A DNA stretch of 64,000 nucleotides from Bradyrhizobium sp. SZCCT0231 (GTDB taxonomy: Bacteria; Pseudomonadota; Alphaproteobacteria; Rhizobiales; Xanthobacteraceae). The notes under the pieces were generated by a model that was not told the DNA's origin, did no database searches, and saw only the letters and a program-made list of their open reading frames with translations. Location: positions 186,001-250,000 of the forward strand of contig NZ_JAFCKP010000004.1 of NCBI RefSeq assembly GCF_018130245.1, given 5' to 3'. Positions within the stretch are counted from its first letter, which is position 1; every line of letters begins with the position of its first letter. Shown in pieces: positions 51,065 through 60,291 of this stretch. The translations under genes and the position numbers were made by a program.

Positions 51065-51086
51065 GCGCTGCAAGCACTCCATTCTC

Positions 51087-51213
51087 GTGTCCCGGACGCG
51101 GTGCGGCATGAAATGCCGCTCCGCTGAGCCGGGACCCATGCTTCCTCGAATTCCGTGCAGGTGGCTTTCTGGGCCCCGGCGCTGCAGCGCATGCTGCGCT
51201 TTGTCCGGGGCAC
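51087..51213. repeat. Palindromic intergenic repeat (mosaic)
   Basis: The 364-base gap 51065-51428 holds a composite repeat. It includes a perfect hairpin GCGGCAT / ATGCCGC (51103-51109, 51113-51119), a GTCCCGG/CCGGGAC pair around it, and a CCCCGG/CCGGGG pair further right ending near 51211. The remaining 215 bases before parA show no gene or clear promoter. Confidence 0.65.
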
Positions 51214-51428
51214 GGTTGCGCACCATCCCACGTACGACTACGGGTCCGGTAATGGTACGGATTCGCTGGCATTCGCGATTCCGCCATCATCGCTACCGTT
51301 GATTCGGACCTCCGCGATCCCCTTTGGATCGGGCCGGCACGTCCTGAGCGAGAAGGGCTCAGCATCGAGAAGCGATGCACGTTCGCGTGGCGTATTCCTG
51401 ACCCAGCACTCCAAAGGATTGATCTTCA

Positions 51429-52172
51429 ATGCACACGATCGTACTGGCCACCCAAAAGGGTGGCAGCGGCAAGAGCACGCTCGCCATCGGCCTCGCGCTG
51501 GCGGCCAAGCAGGCCGGCTTCACCGTTCGCCTGATCGAAACCGACCCGCAGGGCACCCTGTCCAACTGGCAGCGGCGCCGCGCCGCCGATGATCTCGTGG
51601 TCGAGCCGATCTACCATGCCGCCGACATCGCGCCGCGCCTGAACATGCTCGCCGACGGCGGCCTCCAGCTCGCGATCGTCGACACCGCGGCCGGCCTCAG
51701 CGCCGCCACCGCCGCCGCGATCCGCCATTCCGATCTCTGCCTGATCCCGGCCCGCCCGAGCGTCGCCGATATCGAGGCCACCGCCTCGACGCTCAGCGCC
51801 GCGCGCGCCTGGAAGCGGCCCTACAGCTTCGTGCTGAACCAGACGCCGATCCGCGGCCAGCGTATCGACAACGCCGCGGGCGCGCTCGCCGAGGAAGCCG
51901 CGCTCGATCTCGCCGAGGTGCTCGCGCGCCCGCTGATCGTGATGCGCAACGACCATCAGGACGCGCTCGCCAGCGGCCTTGCCGTGAGCGAATTCGCGCC
52001 GAACGGCAAGTCGGCGGACGAGATCCGCGGCCTCTGGCACTGGATCGAGACCCGGCTCGAGCTCGAAGCGCCGAGCAATGTCCTGATCGACCAGGTCATG
52101 TCGGCTACGGATGGCATGCCGCACATCGCCACCGAGCGTGCGGCAGACGAGACCACGACCCTGGCGTCCTGA
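51429..52172 (+). CDS. Orphan ParA-family ATPase
   Basis: A 247-residue deviant Walker ATPase. QKGGSGKSTLAIGLALAA is the P-loop with signature Lys, and IETDPQGTLSNWQRR is the A' motif; AIVDTAAG gives Walker B. No parB or centromere-like repeat is adjacent, so it is not a standard partition pair. It lacks the N-terminal HTH of plasmid ParA proteins. Such orphan ParAs position chromosomal, chemotaxis or other cellular cargo; the cargo here is unknown. Confidence 0.85.
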   Translation: MHTIVLATQKGGSGKSTLAIGLALAAKQAGFTVRLIETDPQGTLSNWQRRRAADDLVVEPIYHAADIAPRLNMLADGGLQLAIVDTAAGLSAATAAAIRHSDLCLIPARPSVADIEATASTLSAARAWKRPYSFVLNQTPIRGQRIDNAAGALAEEAALDLAEVLARPLIVMRNDHQDALASGLAVSEFAPNGKSADEIRGLWHWIETRLELEAPSNVLIDQVMSATDGMPHIATERAADETTTLAS

Positions 52173-52259
52173 GCGGGGCGACCGCTCGGACGACAGGCGG
52201 GCTCTTCGCCATCCGGTGAAAGAGCCCGAGCGACGAAGCGGTCCGGCCACCAGCCCGGC

Positions 52260-52329
52260 CGGATTGCTTCGCGGAGCCTGTCATCGGGCCGCGCTTTGCG
52301 CGGACCCGGTGGCTCCATCCGGGCTACGG
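52260..52329. repeat. Partial GTAGCCC-type palindromic repeat
   Basis: The end GCTCCATCCGGGCTACGG at 52312-52329 is identical to the right end of the repeat at 32445-32518, but no matching left arm is visible. It lies in the 164-base gap between convergent parA and mutM and looks like a decayed or truncated copy. Confidence 0.5.
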
Positions 52330-52336
52330 CGCTACG

Positions 52337-53218
52337 TCACTTCTGACATTTCGGACACCAGAAGGTCGAGCGGCCGTTCTGCGTGAACCGCTTGATCGTG
52401 CCGCCACAACGCGGCGTCGTGCATTTTTCGCCTTCGCGGTCGTAAACCCTGAACGAGTGCTGGAAATAGCCGAGCTCGCCCGTGGTCTGGCGATGATCGC
52501 GCAAGCTGGAGCCGCCGGCCTTGATGGCATCGTTCAGCACCGTGTGGATCGCGCCGACCAGTCGCGTTGCATGGTCCGTCGGCTCGCCCTTCTTGGTCGA
52601 CAGTGTCGCGGCGATCCGGCGCGGCGACAGATGCGAGCGGTGCAGCGCCTCGCAGACATAGATGTTACCGAGGCCAGCCACCACGCGCTGGTCGAGCAGC
52701 GCGGCCTTCAGGCTCGTGGTCTTGCCTTGGCAGGAACGCGCCAGCATCGCCGCATCGAATTCGTTGCCGAGCGGCTCGGGTCCGAGCCCGCGCAGCAGCG
52801 GCTCGTCTTCAAGCGCATTGCGCGCAATCACTTTCATGTAACCGAAGCGGCGCGGATCGTTGAAGACGATGTCGGCGCCTGAGGACATCCGAAACAGCAC
52901 ATGATCGTGCGCGGAATCCTTGGCCTTCGGATAGTGAAACTCGCCGGGCTGCGCGTCGCTCTCCGGCTTGATGACGCGGAACGAGCCCGACATGCCGAGA
53001 TGCATCAGCAGCACGTCGCCGGAGGCGAGATCGGCCATGAGATATTTTGCGCGGCGGCCGAGGCCCGTGACGACCTGCCCCTTGAGCCGGGCCACGAAGT
53101 CCGGCTGGAACGGAAAGCGCAAATCCGGCCGGCGGGCCTCCGCATTGAGGATCTTCGCACCCTCCATGACGGGCTGAAGGCCACGGCGGACGGTCTCGAC
53201 TTCGGGCAATTCGGGCAT
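52337..53218 (-). CDS. mutM: Formamidopyrimidine-DNA glycosylase
   Basis: A 293-residue base-excision repair enzyme that removes 8-oxoguanine and nicks the abasic site. The N-terminal [14 protein letters not shown] supplies the catalytic Pro2 and Glu3. The C-terminal zinc finger is seen in [12 protein letters not shown] and FWCPKCQK. The helix-two-turn-helix lies between ([19 protein letters not shown]). It is convergent with parA and divergent from ubiE. Confidence 0.96.
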   Translation of the reverse strand: MPELPEVETVRRGLQPVMEGAKILNAEARRPDLRFPFQPDFVARLKGQVVTGLGRRAKYLMADLASGDVLLMHLGMSGSFRVIKPESDAQPGEFHYPKAKDSAHDHVLFRMSSGADIVFNDPRRFGYMKVIARNALEDEPLLRGLGPEPLGNEFDAAMLARSCQGKTTSLKAALLDQRVVAGLGNIYVCEALHRSHLSPRRIAATLSTKKGEPTDHATRLVGAIHTVLNDAIKAGGSSLRDHRQTTGELGYFQHSFRVYDREGEKCTTPRCGGTIKRFTQNGRSTFWCPKCQK

Positions 53219-53299
53219 GGTCAGGCATTCACCTTATGAGGGCGGTGTGATAGCGCCATTGCGGCGGGCAGGCTATGGTCCGCCCAGTGGAGTAGAGTA

Positions 53300-54061
53300 A
53301 TGGATCGGCCGGGCGAAACCACGCATTTTGGCTTCAAAGACGTTCCCCTGGGGGACAAGCAGACGCTGGTGAACGATGTGTTTCACAGCGTGGCGTCGCG
53401 CTATGACTTGATGAACGACCTGATGTCCGGCGGCCTGCACCGGGTCTGGAAGGACATCATGATCACCGCGCTCGACCCGCCCAAGGGCGACCGGCCGTTC
53501 GCCCTGCTCGACGTCGCCGGCGGCACCGGCGACATCTCGTTCCGTGCCGCCAAGGTGGCCGGCCCCGGCTTCCATGCCACGGTCTGCGACATCAATTCGG
53601 ACATGCTCGCGGTGGGGCGCGAGCGCGCCGCCAAGCGCCATCTCGAGACCCAGGTCGATTTCGTCGAAGGCAATGCCGAATCGCTCGGCTTCGCCGACCG
53701 CAGCTTCGACGCCTATACGATCGCTTTCGGCATTCGCAACGTGCCGCGGATCGACCTTGCGCTGCGCGAGGCCTATCGCGTGCTGAGGCCCGGCAGCCGC
53801 TTCCTGTGCCTGGAGTTCTCCACCGTCGAGATGCCAGGGCTCGACAAGCTCTATGATCTATTCTCGTTCAGGGTGATCCCGCCGCTCGGGCGCATGGTCA
53901 CGGGCGATGCCGAATCCTACCAATATCTCGTCGAATCGATCCGCAAGTTTCCGAAGCCTGCCGCCTTCGCCGACATGATCCGCGAGGCGGGCTTTTCCCG
54001 CGTCAGCTGGCAGACACTCTCCGGCGGCATCGTCGCACTGCACTCGGGCTGGCGTTTGTGA
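53300..54061 (+). CDS. ubiE: Ubiquinone/menaquinone C-methyltransferase
   Basis: A 253-residue SAM-dependent methyltransferase. [16 protein letters not shown] is the SAM loop, and [18 protein letters not shown] and [19 protein letters not shown] are UbiE signatures. It methylates the ring carbon in ubiquinone synthesis. The last two bases of its stop region overlap the ubiB GTG (GTGA), so the two are translationally coupled. Confidence 0.95.
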   Translation: MDRPGETTHFGFKDVPLGDKQTLVNDVFHSVASRYDLMNDLMSGGLHRVWKDIMITALDPPKGDRPFALLDVAGGTGDISFRAAKVAGPGFHATVCDINSDMLAVGRERAAKRHLETQVDFVEGNAESLGFADRSFDAYTIAFGIRNVPRIDLALREAYRVLRPGSRFLCLEFSTVEMPGLDKLYDLFSFRVIPPLGRMVTGDAESYQYLVESIRKFPKPAAFADMIREAGFSRVSWQTLSGGIVALHSGWRL

Positions 54062-55632
54062 TCTCTGCTTTCACCCACATTGCGCGCCTGATCCGCGCCG
54101 CGTTCGTGTTTGCGCGCGAAGGCGTGTTCGGCTCGGTCGACCCGAGCCTGGTGCCGCCGCCGGGACAACTTGCGCTGAAGCTTGCGCGCATCGTCGAACG
54201 GCGCGGCGTCAAGCACGGCCCGCGGATCTCGCGCGCGCTGACACGGATGGGCCCGGCCTATCTCAAGCTCGGTCAATTCCTGGCGACGCGCCCCGACGTG
54301 GTCGGCGTCATCATGGCGCGCGACCTCGAAAGCCTCCAGGACCGCCTGCCGCCGTTCTCGCAAGCCGAGGCGGAAGCCGCCATCACCACCTCGCTGGAGC
54401 GGCCGCTGAAGGACATCTTCGCGAGCTTCGGCCCGCCGGTCGCCGCCGCCTCGATCGCGCAGGTGCATCGCGGCGAAGTCTTGCGCGACGGCGTCCGCAA
54501 GCCGGTCGCGATCAAGGTGCTCAGGCCCAACGTCGCCGCACGTTTCCGCCGCGATCTCTCCGATTTCTTCTTCGTCGCGCACAGGGCCGAAACCTATTCG
54601 GCCGAGGCGCGGCGGCTGCGCCTCGTCGAAGTCATCAACACCATGTCGCGCTCGGTGGCGATGGAGATGGACCTGAGGCTGGAAGCAGCCGCGCTGTCCG
54701 AGATGGCGGAGAACACGCAGGGCGATCCCGATTTCCGCGTGCCGACCGTCGACTGGGATCGCACCACGCACAACGTGCTGACGTTGGAGTGGATCGACGG
54801 CATCGCGCTCAACGATCACAAGCGCCTCGCAGAGGCGCAGGTCGATTTGCCCGATCTCGGCCGCAAGGTGATCCAGAGCTTTCTGCGCCATGCGCTGCGC
54901 GACGGTTTCTTCCACGCCGACATGCATCCGGGCAATTTGTTCCTGGATGATACCGGCCGTCTCGTCGCGGTCGATTTCGGCATCATGGGCCGGCTCGGCA
55001 TGAAGGAGCGGCGCTTCCTTGCCGAGATCCTGCTCGGCTTCATCACCCGCGACTACCGCCGCGTTGCCGAGGTGCATTTCGAGGCGGGCTATGTGCCCGC
55101 GCACCATTCGGTGGAGAATTTCGCGCAGGCGATCCGTGCCATCGGCGAGCCCATTCACAACCGCACCGCCGAGGAGATCTCGATGGCGCGGCTCTTGACG
55201 CTGCTGCTCGAGGTCACCGGCCTGTTCGACATGAGGACGCGGCCCGAGCTGATCCTGCTGCAGAAGACCATGGTGGTGGTCGAGGGCGTGGCGCGCGGCT
55301 TCGATCCCAAGCTCGACATCTGGAAGATCGCCGACCCCGTGGTGCGCGAATGGATCGAGCGCAATCTCGGGCCGATCGGCCGGGTGCAGGGCGCACTTGC
55401 CGGGACCGGCGACATCGCGCGCGTGCTGATGCGCCTGCCGGAGATCGCCGAGCGGTCGGTGAAGGTGCTGGAGCAGCTCGAGACCATGACGCGCGAGGGC
55501 ATAAGCCTGTCGCCGGAGAGCATCGCGGCGATGGGGCGCAGCGAAGGCCGCAAGAACCGCTGGCGCACCGTGGCGCTCTGGATCATCGCCGCGACCTTCA
55601 TCGGGATCCTGATCGCCGTCCGGAATCTATGA
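54058..55632 (+). CDS. ubiB: Ubiquinone biosynthesis protein UbiB (ADCK-type kinase fold)
   Basis: A 524-residue atypical kinase-fold ATPase needed for ubiquinone synthesis. Visible are the KxGQ motif ([12 protein letters not shown]), the Ala-rich [12 protein letters not shown] replacing the P-loop, VAIKVLRPN with the Lys, and DMHPGNLF and VDFGIMGR for metal binding. Two C-terminal transmembrane helices would anchor it; one ([17 protein letters not shown]) is clear. The start is GTG 54058, overlapping ubiE. Its stop overlaps the first of two palindromes before coaBC. Confidence 0.95.
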   Translation: MISAFTHIARLIRAAFVFAREGVFGSVDPSLVPPPGQLALKLARIVERRGVKHGPRISRALTRMGPAYLKLGQFLATRPDVVGVIMARDLESLQDRLPPFSQAEAEAAITTSLERPLKDIFASFGPPVAAASIAQVHRGEVLRDGVRKPVAIKVLRPNVAARFRRDLSDFFFVAHRAETYSAEARRLRLVEVINTMSRSVAMEMDLRLEAAALSEMAENTQGDPDFRVPTVDWDRTTHNVLTLEWIDGIALNDHKRLAEAQVDLPDLGRKVIQSFLRHALRDGFFHADMHPGNLFLDDTGRLVAVDFGIMGRLGMKERRFLAEILLGFITRDYRRVAEVHFEAGYVPAHHSVENFAQAIRAIGEPIHNRTAEEISMARLLTLLLEVTGLFDMRTRPELILLQKTMVVVEGVARGFDPKLDIWKIADPVVREWIERNLGPIGRVQGALAGTGDIARVLMRLPEIAERSVKVLEQLETMTREGISLSPESIAAMGRSEGRKNRWRTVALWIIAATFIGILIAVRNL

Positions 55633-55672
55633 TTGCACTGCAATCATGCGAATGATAGCATCGCTATCATTC
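55631..55672 (+). promoter_or_regulatory. Twin palindromes upstream of coaBC, probable ribbon-helix-helix operator
   Basis: The 57-base ubiB-coaBC gap begins with GATTGCA-C-TGCAATC (55631-55645). Four bases later comes GAATGATAGC-ATC-GCTATCATTC (55650-55672), with perfect 10-base arms. The second contains TGATAGC and GCTATCA, the core of the half-sites that I recall for gonococcal FitA. The downstream gene encodes a FitA-like DNA-binding domain at its N-terminus, so this is a likely autoregulatory operator. GGAGG follows before the ATG at 55690. Confidence 0.65.
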
Positions 55673-55689
55673 CGTGCTGGAGGGGCGTC

Positions 55690-57141
55690 ATGGCAAGCCT
55701 GACCATCCGCAAGCTCGACGAGGCCGTCAAAACCTATTTGCGGCTGCGCTCGGCCAAGAACCGCAGGTCGGTCGAGGAAGAGGTCCGGGTCATCCTGCGG
55801 GAGCTGATCGAGGGCCGCGAGGAGCCGCTGACGCCGTTTGCGGTACCGCCGGCAGCGTCTGCCACCCCGGCGCCTCAGCGCACCGGCGCCGTCCCTGAGG
55901 CCAGCGTCACCCTGATCATCGGCGGCGGGATCGCGGCCTACAAATCGCTCGACCTGATCCGCAGGCTGAAGGAGCGCCGCATCGAGGTCCGCTGCGTGCT
56001 GACCAAGGCGGCGCAGCAATTCGTGACACCGCTGGCGGTGAGCGCACTCTCCCATGAGCGCGTCTATACCGACCTGTTCGACCCGCAGAGCGAGTTCGAC
56101 GCCGGGCACATCCGCCTTGCGCGCGACTGCGACCTGATCGTGGTGGCGCCTGCGACAGCCGACCTGTTGGCGAAGATGGCGAACGGTCACGCCGACGATC
56201 TCGCCAGCGCCATCCTGCTCGCGACCAACCGAAAAATCCTGCTGGCACCGGCGATGAATCCGCTGATGTGGAACAACGCGGCGACGCGCCGCAACGTCGC
56301 GCAGCTCCAGCGCGACGGCGTCGTGCTGATCGGCCCGAACTCGGGCGAGATGGCCGAAGCGGGTGAAGCCGGAATCGGCCGCATGTCGGAAGCCATCGAG
56401 ATCGCCAATGCCGCCGAGCGCCTGCTGCGGCCGCCGGTGCCGAAGCCGCTCGCCGGCAAGCGCGTGCTGATCACCGCAGGCCCCACGCACGAGCCGATCG
56501 ATCCGGTGCGCTACATCGCCAACCGCTCTTCCGGCAAGCAGGGTTTTGCCATTGCCGCCGCCGCGCAGGCCGCCGGCGCTGAAGTGATTCTGGTCAGCGG
56601 TCCGGTCGAACTCGATGATCCCGCTGGCGTCACAGTGAAGCATGTCGAATCGGCGCGGCAGATGCTGGAGCAGGTGCAGGCCGCACTCCCCGCCGACATC
56701 GCGATCTTCGCCGCCGCGGTCGCCGACTGGCGCGTCGCCAACGAAGGCGAGCAGAAGCTGAAAAAGACCGCGGCCGGCATGCCGCCGCTTCAGCTGGTCG
56801 AGAACCCCGACATCCTCGCCACGATTTCAAAACTCAGCGACAAGCGCCCGCCGCTGGTGATCGGCTTTGCCGCCGAGACCGAGCATCTCATCGACAACGC
56901 CAAGACCAAGCTCGCGCGCAAGGGCTGCGACTGGATCGTCGCCAACGACGTCTCGCCGGCGACCGGCGTGATGGGCGGCGACCGCAACACGGTCCACCTC
57001 CTCAGCCGCAAGAACGGTGCGAAGGACGGCGAGATTGCAGTTGATTCCTGGCCGGTGATGACCAAGGAACAGGTCGCCATCGAACTGGTCGCGCACATAG
57101 CAAGGAGCGTGACCGAAAAATCCCGGGAGACGGCATCTTGA
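55690..57141 (+). CDS. coaBC: FitA-like RHH domain fused to CoaBC (PPC decarboxylase/PPC synthetase)
   Basis: A 483-residue protein. Residues 1-45 ([20 protein letters not shown], then [11 protein letters not shown]) match the ribbon-helix-helix of FitA/VapB antitoxins. A Pro/Ala linker runs to about 70. The CoaC flavin domain then starts [19 protein letters not shown], with His in GHIRLA and PAMN. CoaB follows ([26 protein letters not shown]). The enzyme makes 4'-phosphopantetheine. No usable in-frame start lies between the RHH domain and CoaC, so the fusion is obligatory. The E. coli CoaC active-site Cys is not seen ([10 protein letters not shown]). The stop overlaps the dut start. Confidence 0.9.
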   Translation: MASLTIRKLDEAVKTYLRLRSAKNRRSVEEEVRVILRELIEGREEPLTPFAVPPAASATPAPQRTGAVPEASVTLIIGGGIAAYKSLDLIRRLKERRIEVRCVLTKAAQQFVTPLAVSALSHERVYTDLFDPQSEFDAGHIRLARDCDLIVVAPATADLLAKMANGHADDLASAILLATNRKILLAPAMNPLMWNNAATRRNVAQLQRDGVVLIGPNSGEMAEAGEAGIGRMSEAIEIANAAERLLRPPVPKPLAGKRVLITAGPTHEPIDPVRYIANRSSGKQGFAIAAAAQAAGAEVILVSGPVELDDPAGVTVKHVESARQMLEQVQAALPADIAIFAAAVADWRVANEGEQKLKKTAAGMPPLQLVENPDILATISKLSDKRPPLVIGFAAETEHLIDNAKTKLARKGCDWIVANDVSPATGVMGGDRNTVHLLSRKNGAKDGEIAVDSWPVMTKEQVAIELVAHIARSVTEKSRETAS

Positions 57142-57596
57142 GCACGAAGGTCACGGTCGAACTGCAACGCCTCGCCCATGCCGAAGGTCTGGCGCTGCCG
57201 GCCTATCAGACCAACGAGGCAGCCGGCCTCGATCTGATGGCCGCGGTTCCGGACGCCGAGCCGATGACGCTCGTGCCGGGCCAATATGCGCTGGTGCCGA
57301 CGGGGCTCGTGATCGCATTGCCGCCCGGGCACGAGGCGCAGGTGCGGCCGCGCTCCGGGCTTGCCGCCAAGCACGGCGTCACCGTGCTGAACTCGCCGGG
57401 CACGATCGATGCGGACTACCGCGGCGAGATCAAGGTGATCCTGATCAACCACGGTGCGGCGCCCTTCGTGATCAAGCGCGGCGAACGCATCGCCCAGATG
57501 GTGATCGCCCCCGTGGTGCAGGCCGCGCTGGTTCCGGTGACGACCTTGTCCGCGACCGACCGCGGCGCCAGCGGCTTCGGCTCCACCGGCCGCTAA
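57138..57596 (+). CDS. dut: Deoxyuridine triphosphate nucleotidohydrolase
   Basis: A 152-residue trimeric dUTPase that turns dUTP into dUMP and keeps uracil out of DNA. Motif 1 is AAGLDLMA, motif 2 [11 protein letters not shown], motif 3 [15 protein letters not shown], motif 4 GERIAQMV and motif 5 [10 protein letters not shown]. The start is TTG at 57138, overlapping the coaBC stop (TTGA), with GGGAGA upstream. The coaBC-dut pairing is common in bacteria. Confidence 0.95.
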   Translation: MSTKVTVELQRLAHAEGLALPAYQTNEAAGLDLMAAVPDAEPMTLVPGQYALVPTGLVIALPPGHEAQVRPRSGLAAKHGVTVLNSPGTIDADYRGEIKVILINHGAAPFVIKRGERIAQMVIAPVVQAALVPVTTLSATDRGASGFGSTGR

Positions 57597-57786
57597 CGCA
57601 CGGCAATCCCAGCCGAATCACCCGCAGAATTACGTGACTCGGAACACCGCGTCCGGCATTTTTGGGGGGCCTCCTTTGCGTTCACGATCTGGACTCTTAC
57701 CGGCGGAGTCGCGGTGAGGGTATTGTCTTTTGATTCGCGCGCGACGGGGGTCGCCGCGCGTCAATTCGTGCGGTCTTGGGGCAACT

Positions 57787-60291
57787 ATGTCAGGCGTGAT
57801 CGTGTCGATGCGTCGGACGCTGCTGTCGTGCACATCGCTGGCGCGCAACGGCTTGGTGGGAGGCGCTCTCGCAGCGCTGCTGCCGGCTGCGCCGGCCGAG
57901 GCCGCCGACCTCGTCGACACCCTCTCCATCATGCTGGATTTCAACCGGCAGGAACTCGCGGTGCTCGCCACCGCGCTGGCCTTGCTCGGCTTCTCGGTCA
58001 TGGCCGCAATCCTGTTGATGCGCACGCGGGTGCGCACGGCGCAGAACGAGGCGCGGCTGCGCGCCCGGATCGGGGAACTGCAACTCCAGGCCGACCGCTT
58101 CGGCGCGCTGCTGTTCGCCGAGCCGCAGATCCTGATCTCCTGGCCCGCCGGCGACAATCGCGCCCAGATTTCCGGCGACGTCTCGATGGTGCTGGCGCGC
58201 GACTCCTCGCCGCAGCGCGTGCTGGCGTTCGGAACCTGGCTGCCGCCGGAACCCGCGCTGCAGATGGACCACGCGGTCGATGCGCTGCGCGACCGCGGCG
58301 ACGGGTTCCAGCTGACGCTGACCACGGCGCACGGCCACACGCTGGAAGCCATCGGCCGCGCCATCGGCGGCCAGGCCATTGTCCGGATTCGCGAACTCTC
58401 AGGACTACGCCGCGATCTGGCCGAGACCAATCTGCGCTACAAGGCGCTCTCCGACGAGAGCGAGATGCTGCGCGGCTTTGCCGCCGCCGCACCCTGGCCG
58501 ATCTGGGCCAAGGGCGAGAACGGCGCGCTGGCCTACGCCAACCCGGCCTATGTCCGTGCCACCGAGGCGACCAGCGTCACCGATGCGCAGGAGCGCAAGC
58601 TCGAACTGCTCGACAGCGCCGACCGCACCGCGATGGAGCGGGGGCTGAAGGACGCGGCCAACTTCAGCTCGCGGCTACCGATCGTGATCGGCGGCGAGCG
58701 GCGCATCTACGACGTACGCGCCTTCAATGTCGGCAGCGGCAGCGTCGGCGTCGCCATCGATGCCAGCGAGGCGGATGCGCTGAGCTCGGCGCTGGTGCGA
58801 ATGGCGGAGGCGCATCGCCGCACGCTGGACCAGCTCTCCTCCGGCGTCGCCGTGTTCGACGGCCATCGCCGTCTCGCCTTCTACAACGATTCCTATCGGC
58901 GGCTGTGGGACCTCGACCGCACCTTCCTCGACGCCGACCCCGACGATTCCAGCATACTCGACCAGCTTCGCGCCGCGCGCAAATTGCCGGAGCAGCCGGA
59001 CTTCCGCGCCTGGAAAGCCAAGCTGCACGACGCCTATCGCGCGGTCGAGACCGCCAAGGACACCTGGTACCTGCCCGACGGCCGCGCGCTCTCCGTCGTC
59101 ACCACGCCGAACCCGGAAGGCGGCGTCACCTATCTATTCGACGACGTCACCGAGAGCCTCGAGCTGGCCCGCCGCTTCGACGGCATGATCCGCGTCCAGC
59201 GCGAGACGCTGGACAGCCTCGCCGAAGGCGTTGCGGTGTTCGGCAGCAACGGCAAGGCGCAGCTGTTCAACCCGGCCTTCGTCCGGATGTGGAAGCTGTC
59301 GAGCGATGCCATGCGCGACGAGCCGCATATCCAGACGGTGGAAGGCTGGTGCCATCAGCTGTTCGACGAACCCGTGGTCTGGCGCCAGATCCGCGAGGCC
59401 ATCACCTCGATCGAAAACCGCGCCGACGTGCCGCTGAAGCTGGAGCGCAAGGACGGCAGCGTACTCGACGGCATGATCCGGCCGCTGCCCGACGGCGCCA
59501 CCATGCTGACGTTCCAGGACATCACCGACACCGAGAATGTCGAGCGCGCGCTGCGCGAGCGCAACGAGGCGCTGGAGGCCGCCGACCAGATGAAGGTGGA
59601 TTTCGTCCACCACGTCTCCTACGAGCTGCGCTCGCCGCTCACCACCATCATCGGCTTTGCACATTTCCTCAGCGATCCCTCGACCGGGCCGCTGACGCCG
59701 AAGCAGGCCGAATATCTCGACTACGTCACCAAATCGACCAACGCGCTGCTCGCGCTCACCAACAACATCCTCGATCTCGCGACCATCGACGCCGGCGCGA
59801 TGAAGCTGGAACTCGGCCAAGTCGACGTCAGCAAGGCCATCGAGCTCGCCGCCGAGGGCATCCAGGACCGGCTCGCCACCGACCGCATCCGCCTCAAGGT
59901 CGAGATCGCGCCCGATGTCGGCAGCTTCATCGGGGACGAAAAGCGCGTGGTGCAGGTGCTCTATAACCTCCTCGCCAACGCCGTCGGGTTTTCTCCACAG
60001 GATTCCACCGTCGGCATCAGCGCGCGGCGCACCGAACGCAGCGTGGTCTTCACCGTGACAGATTCCGGACCTGGAATACCCGCCGACATGAAGGACAAGG
60101 TGTTCAACTGGTTCGAAAGCCGCTCGCAAGGCTCGCGTCACCGCGGCGCCGGGCTCGGCCTATCGCTGGTGCGCTCCTTCGTCGAGCTGCATGGCGGCAA
60201 GGTGCGGGTGGATTCGATCGTCGGCCGGGGCACGGTCGTGATCTGCGATTTCCCGACCGACCAGGCGGCGCATCGCGACGCCGCCGAATGA
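57787..60291 (+). CDS. divL: DivL-like PAS-domain kinase with Tyr in place of the phospho-His
   Basis: An 834-residue membrane protein. It has an N-terminal signal or anchor, one clear transmembrane helix ([19 protein letters not shown]), several PAS-like domains (about 220-590), a DHp helix pair and an HATPase domain ([19 protein letters not shown]). The H-box reads [15 protein letters not shown], so residue 612 is Tyr where kinases have His. This is the mark of Caulobacter DivL, which regulates CckA and the CtrA pathway. The next gene is tsaE, as in Caulobacter. ATG 57787 is chosen; GTG/ATG alternatives exist nearby. Confidence 0.88.
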   Translation: MSGVIVSMRRTLLSCTSLARNGLVGGALAALLPAAPAEAADLVDTLSIMLDFNRQELAVLATALALLGFSVMAAILLMRTRVRTAQNEARLRARIGELQLQADRFGALLFAEPQILISWPAGDNRAQISGDVSMVLARDSSPQRVLAFGTWLPPEPALQMDHAVDALRDRGDGFQLTLTTAHGHTLEAIGRAIGGQAIVRIRELSGLRRDLAETNLRYKALSDESEMLRGFAAAAPWPIWAKGENGALAYANPAYVRATEATSVTDAQERKLELLDSADRTAMERGLKDAANFSSRLPIVIGGERRIYDVRAFNVGSGSVGVAIDASEADALSSALVRMAEAHRRTLDQLSSGVAVFDGHRRLAFYNDSYRRLWDLDRTFLDADPDDSSILDQLRAARKLPEQPDFRAWKAKLHDAYRAVETAKDTWYLPDGRALSVVTTPNPEGGVTYLFDDVTESLELARRFDGMIRVQRETLDSLAEGVAVFGSNGKAQLFNPAFVRMWKLSSDAMRDEPHIQTVEGWCHQLFDEPVVWRQIREAITSIENRADVPLKLERKDGSVLDGMIRPLPDGATMLTFQDITDTENVERALRERNEALEAADQMKVDFVHHVSYELRSPLTTIIGFAHFLSDPSTGPLTPKQAEYLDYVTKSTNALLALTNNILDLATIDAGAMKLELGQVDVSKAIELAAEGIQDRLATDRIRLKVEIAPDVGSFIGDEKRVVQVLYNLLANAVGFSPQDSTVGISARRTERSVVFTVTDSGPGIPADMKDKVFNWFESRSQGSRHRGAGLGLSLVRSFVELHGGKVRVDSIVGRGTVVICDFPTDQAAHRDAAE

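Noticed and set aside
55633-55689. Upstream TTG start at 55633 extending CoaBC by 19 residues
   Set aside because: It would translate the palindromes, lacks a ribosome site and removes the match of MASLTIR to antitoxin starts; ATG 55690 has GGAGG.
57720-59966. A 750-codon frame in another phase over divL
   Set aside because: Its translation is almost entirely Arg/Ala/Gly with no motifs, while the divL frame contains PAS and HATPase signatures.
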